From Laceyella sediminis (GTDB taxonomy: Bacteria > Bacillota > Bacilli > Thermoactinomycetales > Thermoactinomycetaceae), in the NCBI RefSeq assembly GCF_003003125.1, contig NZ_PVTZ01000001.1, forward strand, positions 372,001 through 436,000: a DNA stretch of 64,000 bases, in the 5' to 3' direction. The position numbers and the translations under genes were made by a program. Every line of letters begins with the position of its first letter. Position 1 is the first letter of the stretch. Positions 58,510 through 64,000 of this stretch are shown one piece after another. The notes beneath the pieces were generated by a model, which was given only the letters and a program-made list of their open reading frames with translations, ran no database searches and was not told where the DNA came from.

Positions 58510-60858
58510 ATGGATAAACACCAAATGCGGCGTTCTCGCAAGAGTTCCAATACTCGCATATTCAAGAAAATCCTTGGGGCCCTTTACGTCTTATTCGTCG
58601 TCGCACTGATTTTGGTTGCGGCGGGAATCGGAGTCGGGGCGGGGATCGTGTCCGCCATGGTGAAGGATGAGCCGATCCGCACCAAAGAAGATTTTCAAAA
58701 GGATTTGGACAGTCTGTTCCAAAACAGCTACGCTTACTTCCAAACCCAAGACGGGCAAGGCCAACCCTTGAGAATCGGCGCGTTTCGCAATGGTGGCGAC
58801 ATGCGCAAACTGATTCAATCCAAAAACGATGTGAGCAAGTATCTGGTGGATGCCTTTATCTCCGTCGAAGACCGCGACTTTTACAAACACAAAGGCGTGG
58901 TTCCCCGGTCGCTATTACGCGCATCGTACCAGCAACTGGCCAAGTCCGAGGTGAGCACTGGCGGAAGCACGATCACGCAACAGCTCGTCAAAAACGTCAT
59001 CCTGAAAGACTTCGACAAAGACCTCGAGCGGAAGGCAAAAGAAATCATTTTGGCCATCCGACTCGATGCCATGTATGAAAAAGATGAAATTCTAACTTAT
59101 TATATGAACTCTGTCTTTTTTGGCAATGGGGCCAACAAACAGCGACTTCATGGCGTACAGGCTGCGGCCAAAGGCTTGTTCAACTTAGACCCCAAAGACT
59201 TAAATCTGGCCCAATCCGCCTATATCGCCGGCATGGTGCAGCGACCCAATGATTACAACCCCTTTGGGGGCGAAAAAAACCTCGCCCGCGGCAAAAAACG
59301 CATGAAGCTCGTGTTGGATAAAATGCTAGAAAACAATAAAATCACTAAAGAAGAATATAATAAAGCTCTAAGTTTTGACATCAAACAATCCCTAGCCAAG
59401 CCCAATAAAGAGAGCAACGGCTACACCAACTACTCATACATCATGTACGCTCTGGAAGAGGAAGCAGCCGAAATCCTGATGAAGAAGGACGGCTTGGACA
59501 TTGAAAAACTGAGTCAGGAAGGGAAATACCTGGCGACTTTGAACCACTACATCGAACAAGTGCTGACGCGCGGCTACCACATCTACAGCACCATCGACAA
59601 ACCGATGTACGACGCCATCAACGCCGCCGCTAGCAAAGGGCTGACCTTTCACACCCGCACCTACAAAGGAGTGAAAGAGCAAGAACAGCTGGGCGCCGTG
59701 GTCTTAGACAACCGCACCGGCTCAGTGCTGGCATTTGTACCCACTTCCAACAACAAAGGGAAGCTAAACCACGCACTTGACGCTTACCGCCAGCCCGGCT
59801 CGGCCATCAAGCCGCTCATCGTGTACGGCCCAGCGATGGAAGAAGGGATTATCAGCCCCTCTACCCTCATTCTGGACGAGAAATATCCAAAAGCAGACGG
59901 CTCTGGCTATTACGAGAACGCGGCCAACAAATACTACGGCCCCGTGACAGTAACCAAAGCGCTCACGTATTCGTTCAACATCCCGGCCATCAAAACATTT
60001 AACAAAATGGGCCACAATGTGGGTTTCGATTACTTACGCAAACTGAACATCCCTCCCCACAAAAATGACACGGAAGCGGCGGCCATCGGTGGGCAATACC
60101 GTGGCTACACCGTGGATAAGATCACTGCCGCGTTTGCCACGTTCGCCAATGAAGGGAGATACAATTCCCCTCATCTGATCGCCAAGATCACCGATGCGAA
60201 CGGCAACACCATCTATGAGCACCAAGCAGAACAAAAACAGGTCTTCTCGCCGCAAACCTCCTACCAGATGATCAAAATGCTGCGCACTGTCGTCACCCAG
60301 GGCACCGGGGTCTATATCGGTTCCCGCGTATACGGGTATGACCTTGCCGGCAAAACAGGAACGACCAGCGACGACAAAGACCTGTGGTTCATCGGTTCCA
60401 CGCCAAACATCACCATCGGCGCCTGGGGCGGGTATGACCATAACTTCCGCATGTCCCATAACGACAAATTCACCAAGCGGGCGTGGGTCAATATCTTTAA
60501 AGCCGCTGCAGCTGCCGCACCAGAATACTTTGACAAAAACGCCCGGTTCCAATCGCCCGGCGGCCTAAGAGACAACATCTCCTGCTTGGATTGCGGCGCC
60601 ATCAACGACTACTTGTCGAAGCAAAAGAAGAAAGAGGAAGAAGAACAGAAGCAGAGAAAGCCAAACCAGCCTGGCGACAATCCCGGTAACGAGCCTGGTA
60701 ACGAACCTGGCGATGAGCCCGGTGACAACCCTGGCGACAATCCGGGAGACGGCCCCGGTGACAATCCGGGAGACGATCCTGGTGACAATCCCGGTGGCGA
60801 ACCTGGGGATGGCAATCAAAGACCCACCTTCCCGCCGCGCCCACCCAATCGGGATTGA
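58510..60858 (+). CDS. Class A penicillin-binding protein (PBP1A-like), first copy
   Basis: A 782-residue bifunctional murein synthase. A cytoplasmic basic start and membrane helix (about 24-48) are followed by a glycosyltransferase domain (about 75-260: catalytic Glu in ISVEDRDFYKHKG, then GGSTITQQLVKN). The transpeptidase domain (about 370-640) has QPGSAIKPL (Ser-x-x-Lys), TYSFNIP (Ser-x-Asn) and AGKTGTTSDD. After this comes SCLDCGAIN, a Cys pair also seen in the neighbouring copy, a Lys/Glu linker, and a tail of Pro-Gly-Asp/Asn/Glu repeats. It lies back to back with tyrS. ATG lies 11 bases after GAGGAGG. Confidence 0.93.
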   Translation: MDKHQMRRSRKSSNTRIFKKILGALYVLFVVALILVAAGIGVGAGIVSAMVKDEPIRTKEDFQKDLDSLFQNSYAYFQTQDGQGQPLRIGAFRNGGDMRKLIQSKNDVSKYLVDAFISVEDRDFYKHKGVVPRSLLRASYQQLAKSEVSTGGSTITQQLVKNVILKDFDKDLERKAKEIILAIRLDAMYEKDEILTYYMNSVFFGNGANKQRLHGVQAAAKGLFNLDPKDLNLAQSAYIAGMVQRPNDYNPFGGEKNLARGKKRMKLVLDKMLENNKITKEEYNKALSFDIKQSLAKPNKESNGYTNYSYIMYALEEEAAEILMKKDGLDIEKLSQEGKYLATLNHYIEQVLTRGYHIYSTIDKPMYDAINAAASKGLTFHTRTYKGVKEQEQLGAVVLDNRTGSVLAFVPTSNNKGKLNHALDAYRQPGSAIKPLIVYGPAMEEGIISPSTLILDEKYPKADGSGYYENAANKYYGPVTVTKALTYSFNIPAIKTFNKMGHNVGFDYLRKLNIPPHKNDTEAAAIGGQYRGYTVDKITAAFATFANEGRYNSPHLIAKITDANGNTIYEHQAEQKQVFSPQTSYQMIKMLRTVVTQGTGVYIGSRVYGYDLAGKTGTTSDDKDLWFIGSTPNITIGAWGGYDHNFRMSHNDKFTKRAWVNIFKAAAAAAPEYFDKNARFQSPGGLRDNISCLDCGAINDYLSKQKKKEEEEQKQRKPNQPGDNPGNEPGNEPGDEPGDNPGDNPGDGPGDNPGDDPGDNPGGEPGDGNQRPTFPPRPPNRD
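60664..60815 (+). repeat. Pro-Gly-Asp minisatellite in the PBP gene
   Basis: About 12 imperfect tandem copies of a 12-base unit related to CCTGGYGAYRAY encode a run of Pro-Gly-Asp/Asn/Glu at the C-terminus of the first PBP. It forms a flexible extracellular tail. Copy number is likely variable. Confidence 0.85.
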
Positions 60859-60878
60859 TCCCGCCAAGGCCCGATTAA

Positions 60879-60918
60879 CAAACAACCCTCCACCCGTCAA
60901 GGGATGGAGGGTTGTTTG
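60879..60918 (+). terminator. Terminator of the first PBP gene
   Basis: CAAACAACCCTCCA and TGGAGGGTTGTTTG perfect 14-bp stem with a 12-base loop. The T-tract is within the stem. Confidence 0.85.
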
Positions 60919-60924
60919 TATCCA

Positions 60925-61155
60925 CTCGGTCGAAATCATCAGCTGTACCAGTATGAAACACTTCTCATCAACAGCAAATGACCAAATATGGCTTGATCAT
61001 ATCTAGCACATCAAATTAAAAAGAAGCGGCGGAAAAACCTTTTCCCAATGAGCGCCTTGCCACGCATGAAGCGAATGGGAAAACGGTTTTGGAGCCGCTG
61101 CTATTCATCAGGCTTGCTCTCACTCCCCCGCCGATTTGCTACAAAAAAAGAATAG
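60925..61155 (+). repeat. Tandem intergenic unit, copy 1 (repeat D1)
   Basis: A unit of about 230 bases starts CGGTCGAAATCATCAGCTGT and runs to the next copy. It contains CAAATGACCAAATATGG, TCTAGCACATCAAATTAAAA and a long hairpin from AGCGGC (about 61025) through TTTTCCCA ... TGGGAAAA to GCCGCT (about 61100). It ends in the dispersed-repeat motif GCTATTCATCAGG. Confidence 0.85.
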
Positions 61156-61360
61156 GTCGAAATCATCAGCTATACCCGTATAAAACACTTTCCATCCACA
61201 GCAAATGACCAAATATGGTATTGATCGTGTCTAGCACATCAAATTAAAAAGAAGCGGCGGAAAAACCTTTTCCCAATGAGCGTCGATGCACAAATGAAGC
61301 GAATGGGAAAACGGTTTAGGGACCGCTGGCATATTCATCAAACACGCTCTCTTGCTTGTA
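61156..61360 (+). repeat. Tandem intergenic unit, copy 2 (repeat D2)
   Basis: A second, slightly diverged copy of the same unit (GGTCGAAATCATCAGCTATA ... CAAATGACCAAATATGG ... TCTAGCACATCAAATTAAAA), with the same AGCGGC / TTTTCCCA ... TGGGAAAA hairpin. It ends in TGGCATATTCATCAAACACG. The two copies are about 85 percent identical by eye over 200 bases. Confidence 0.85.
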
Positions 61361-61523
61361 TAACCATCCATCCTCACTATACATTCCCATTCTCTTTATT
61401 AATGAATACAAAATCAAAAATCATTGTTTCATCAGAAAAGATATTGTCATAATTTGTATAACACCTAGCATGCATATCCCTGTGATATAATTATCTTCGC
61501 ATGGAACCAAGGGGGGGCGAAAG

Positions 61524-63809
61524 ATGAAAAAATACCCTTACAATAAACAAAAAGCCAAAGGGAAAAAAAAGTCATTAAAAATAATTGGCAAAGTTCTATA
61601 TATTAGTTTAGCTACTATTTCTATTATATCCGTTGGCACTGTTGGGGTTGGTGCAGGAGTTGTCTCAGCGCTAACCAAAGACGAAAAAATACGTACCAAA
61701 TCTGATTTCGACAAAGAATTGTCTGGTTGGTCACAAACGAGTTACGCTTATTTCCGATCTGAAGATGGGAAGCAACCACCTAAACCGATTGGTGCGTTAA
61801 TCTCCCCTGATGATCGCAAGCTCGTCAAAAAACTGGATGAAGTCACCCCTTATTTGACCGATGCTTTTTTATCAGTCGAAGACCATGAGTTTTATCAACA
61901 TAAAGGGATCGTTCCTTCATCTCTGATCCGTGCAACTTGGCAACAAGTTTCCGGTAGTGAAGTGACCACAGGCGGTAGTACCATTACACAACAATTAGTG
62001 AAAAATGAACTCTTCACCCAAGAAAAATCGTTAGAACGGAAAGCCCTTGAAATTATTAATGCCTTAAGGATTGAAAAATATTACAACAAAGAGCAAATCT
62101 TTGTGGCTTACATGAATAGTGTTTACTTTGGCAAAGGTGCTCACGGAAAGCACATGTATGGCGTTGTAGCTGCTGCACGCGGGATCTTCAATAAAGACGT
62201 CAAAGAACTCAGTTTGCCACAAGCGGCTTATATTGCTGGGATGGTTCAACGCCCCAATGCATACAATCCATTCCGAGGGGATGACAATATCCGGTTAGGG
62301 ACAAAACGGATGAAATTGGTTCTGACTAAAATGCTTGAGAACAAAAAAATATCGAAAGCTGACTATGATCAAGCAATTAAATTCGATATTAAAAGCTCCC
62401 TAGCCAAACCAACTGATTTTGTGAATCCATTGGAAAAATACCCCTACATCATTACAGCCACAGAAAACGAAGCCGTTGATATTTTGATGGAGCAGGACAA
62501 AGCAGAAAAAAACGAAGCAAATATCAAAGAATACCGTGACCGCATCAAAAAAGGCGGATATAAAATCTATACCACCATTGATGAGCAACTCTATAATGCT
62601 TTGAATGACTCGATCAAAAATATGAATGTCCCAGGAAAATGGAAAAACGGTAAGAAAGTCAAAGAGCAAATTGGGGCAACACTCATTGACAATAAAACCG
62701 GTTCCGTACTTGCATTTGTTTCAGGAACCGACTTTAAAGATACACAACTTGATCACGCGTTTGAAGTAGAACGGCAACCCGGTTCGGCAATCAAACCGCT
62801 GTTGGTTTACGGTCCCGCCTTAAACGATGGCATCATCTCCCCTGATTCGATGATTTGGGATGAACCCGTTCCCAAAGGTGACGGTACGATGTACAAAAAC
62901 GCAAACGGGAAATACAAAAATGGCCCGGTCACAGCGACTTATGCCTTGCAATGGTCGTTGAACACTCCGGCGATCAAATTGATCAAAAAACTTGGGGTGC
63001 AACACGCTTTCGACTACTTGCGGAAGATGGACATGCCCCCGCATAAATGGGATGGCGAAGCCTCGGCTCTCGGTGGGATGAGCAAAGGATATACGGTAGC
63101 TCAAATGACTGCTGCTTTTGCCATGATCGCCAACTCCGGTGTATACAACAAACCTCATCTAATCGAGCGAATTGAAGATTCTTCTGGCAATGTCATTTAT
63201 GAATTTAGTAAGCAGTTTAAAGAGAAACAAATCTTTAGCCCGCAAGCAACATACCAATTAACACAGATGATGCGGGAAGTTGTACGTTCAGGTACGGCTA
63301 AAATCATCGGTGGACAATTGGGTGGATACAATATCGCTGGTAAAACGGGAACCACCAGTAATTATGTTGATCTATGGTTTGTAGGCTTTTCTCCCGAGGT
63401 GTCTCTGGGAGTATGGTCCGGTTATGATCAACATTATAAATACGCACATGAAACGTTCACCAAGCAAGCATGGGCTCGCCTGTTCAAAGCGGCGGCTCAA
63501 ACCAAGCCAGATCTGATTAAACCGGGTAGCAATTTTAACAATCCAGGCGGATTGACAAGCGGCAAATGTTTTGAATGCGGCCGCGCCGTCCCGAAAACCG
63601 ATGCGGAACCTGGGAAAGAGCCCGCACAGGGAGAGGGACAACCCCAAGGACAACAACCTCCGGCAGGAGGGACTCCTCCGCAAGGAGATCAACCCAATAC
63701 GGGACAAACTCCCCAACAGCCAGCTGGAGATCAATCTCCTCAACAGCCGACTGGGGGAGATAACGGGCAAAACAACACGCAAAATGGTGGCGGCGAAACG
63801 CCGCAATAA
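61524..63809 (+). CDS. Class A penicillin-binding protein (PBP1A-like), second copy
   Basis: A 761-residue paralogue of the upstream PBP: membrane helix at about 23-48, glycosyltransferase domain with LSVEDHEFYQHKG and GGSTITQQLVKN, and transpeptidase domain with RQPGSAIKPL, QWSLNTP and AGKTGTTSNY. A KCFECGRA Cys pair then matches the CLDCG of the first copy, and a Gln/Pro/Gly-rich tail closes the protein. It is clearly more AT-rich than its neighbour over the first 700 codons, so one copy may have been acquired or is under different codon pressure. ATG follows AAGGGGGGGCG. It ends at a strong bidirectional terminator. Confidence 0.93.
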   Translation: MKKYPYNKQKAKGKKKSLKIIGKVLYISLATISIISVGTVGVGAGVVSALTKDEKIRTKSDFDKELSGWSQTSYAYFRSEDGKQPPKPIGALISPDDRKLVKKLDEVTPYLTDAFLSVEDHEFYQHKGIVPSSLIRATWQQVSGSEVTTGGSTITQQLVKNELFTQEKSLERKALEIINALRIEKYYNKEQIFVAYMNSVYFGKGAHGKHMYGVVAAARGIFNKDVKELSLPQAAYIAGMVQRPNAYNPFRGDDNIRLGTKRMKLVLTKMLENKKISKADYDQAIKFDIKSSLAKPTDFVNPLEKYPYIITATENEAVDILMEQDKAEKNEANIKEYRDRIKKGGYKIYTTIDEQLYNALNDSIKNMNVPGKWKNGKKVKEQIGATLIDNKTGSVLAFVSGTDFKDTQLDHAFEVERQPGSAIKPLLVYGPALNDGIISPDSMIWDEPVPKGDGTMYKNANGKYKNGPVTATYALQWSLNTPAIKLIKKLGVQHAFDYLRKMDMPPHKWDGEASALGGMSKGYTVAQMTAAFAMIANSGVYNKPHLIERIEDSSGNVIYEFSKQFKEKQIFSPQATYQLTQMMREVVRSGTAKIIGGQLGGYNIAGKTGTTSNYVDLWFVGFSPEVSLGVWSGYDQHYKYAHETFTKQAWARLFKAAAQTKPDLIKPGSNFNNPGGLTSGKCFECGRAVPKTDAEPGKEPAQGEGQPQGQQPPAGGTPPQGDQPNTGQTPQQPAGDQSPQQPTGGDNGQNNTQNGGGETPQ

Positions 63810-63813
63810 TAGT

Positions 63814-63851
63814 AGCACCTTCCCCATCACGACGGGGAAGGTGCTTTTTTT
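63814..63851. terminator. Bidirectional terminator
   Basis: AGCACCTTCCCC / GGGGAAGGTGCT perfect 12-bp stem with an 8-base loop and T7, between the second PBP gene and acsA. Confidence 0.95.
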
Positions 63852-64000
63852 CAATCTTCCATGGTAGACAAATCGCCTGTGGGTAAACCCAACTCCCAGG
63901 CTTTCAACACCCGGCGCATGATTTTTCCGCTTCTTGTCTTCGGCAACTTATCCCTAAACTCAATCTCGCGCGGGGCAGCATGGGCGGCCAAACGCGTCTT
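63851..64000 (-). CDS. acsA: Acetyl-CoA synthetase, C-terminal end (partial)
   Basis: The window holds the last 49 codons on the minus strand, starting inside the gene at the right edge. The reading is [15 protein letters not shown], then [15 protein letters not shown] and a C-terminal [19 protein letters not shown] contains the lysine that is acetylated to switch off the enzyme, in Bacillus by AcuA, and this tail matches Bacillus AcsA. The tyrS-acsA neighbourhood is conserved with Bacillus, although two PBP genes are inserted here. The gene continues beyond the window. Confidence 0.92.
   Translation of the reverse strand, partial: KTRLAAHAAPREIEFRDKLPKTRSGKIMRRVLKAWELGLPTGDLSTMED

Noticed and set aside
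60664-60815. Regular short repeats that could be mistaken for a CRISPR array
   Set aside because: The units are contiguous, in frame and encode a Pro-Gly-Asp tail; there are no spacers. No cas genes are in the window.

Overview
The window looks like chromosomal DNA of an endospore-forming member of the Bacillota. It carries spoVAD, an RsfA/YlbO-like sporulation regulator, a CotD-like His/Pro/Tyr-rich spore-coat candidate, a Firmicutes-type T-box in front of tyrS, an S4 leader in front of rpsD, and many genes with clear Bacillus counterparts (yhaM, ylbF, ylbG, ylaN, yugN, mgtE, yfkN-like, trmB, acsA). Moderate G+C, classical AGGAGG-type ribosome binding sites and a minD-minE pair fit a thermophile-related Bacilli lineage such as Thermoactinomycetaceae. 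That family assignment is inference; no rRNA gene is present to confirm it.

Layout. Positions 0-8.4 kb form an accessory, decaying stretch: an Rrf2-type regulator facing a twice-frameshifted esterase, small hypothetical and membrane proteins, a secreted C39-like cysteine protease, a large serine recombinase, a TPR-like gene with an internal stop, an intact yhaM, and the 3' third of a manganese catalase. Positions 8.4-25.3 kb are mostly core: an SRAP protein, a very large secreted 2',3'-cyclic-nucleotide phosphodiesterase/5'-nucleotidase, small proteins, the RsfA-like regulator, minD-minE, DUF1232 and zinc-ribbon proteins, an MFS exporter, ylbG, ylbF, and an XPB-type helicase overlapping a helicase-associated partner. 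Positions 25.3-40.3 kb hold a coat-like protein, mgtE with a CorC/HlyC-type transporter, an intracellular subtilisin, an SPFH protein with a ribbon-helix-helix partner, spoVAD with a GDSL hydrolase, CBS, M20 peptidase, YugN, Asp23 and NYN proteins, a Ca2+/H+ antiporter, YlaN, an Hfq-family protein and a PaaI thioesterase.

Positions 40.5-53.7 kb contain a DD-carboxypeptidase fused to a WapA-like N-terminus and a DNRLRE module, M42 and M29 aminopeptidases, a free PTS EIIA(Glc), free-methionine-R-sulfoxide reductase, Nudix and PaaI enzymes, a lipid kinase, a histidine phosphatase, holB, and a TetR-P450 pair sharing an operator motif. Positions 53.8-64 kb carry trmB, rpsD, a Nudix gene, tyrS, two tandem class A penicillin-binding protein genes, and the 3' end of acsA.

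Most transcription units are short and end in clear intrinsic terminators, often shared by convergent genes. The most informative unexplained signals are a dispersed repeat family at about 40.4, 48.4, 51.4 and 61.0-61.35 kb (including a tandem pair of hairpin units between the two PBP genes), a hairpin that sequesters the ribosome binding site of the subtilisin gene, perfect or near-perfect operators at the esterase and TetR/P450 promoters, the DD-carboxypeptidase domain fusion, and several micro-ORFs.
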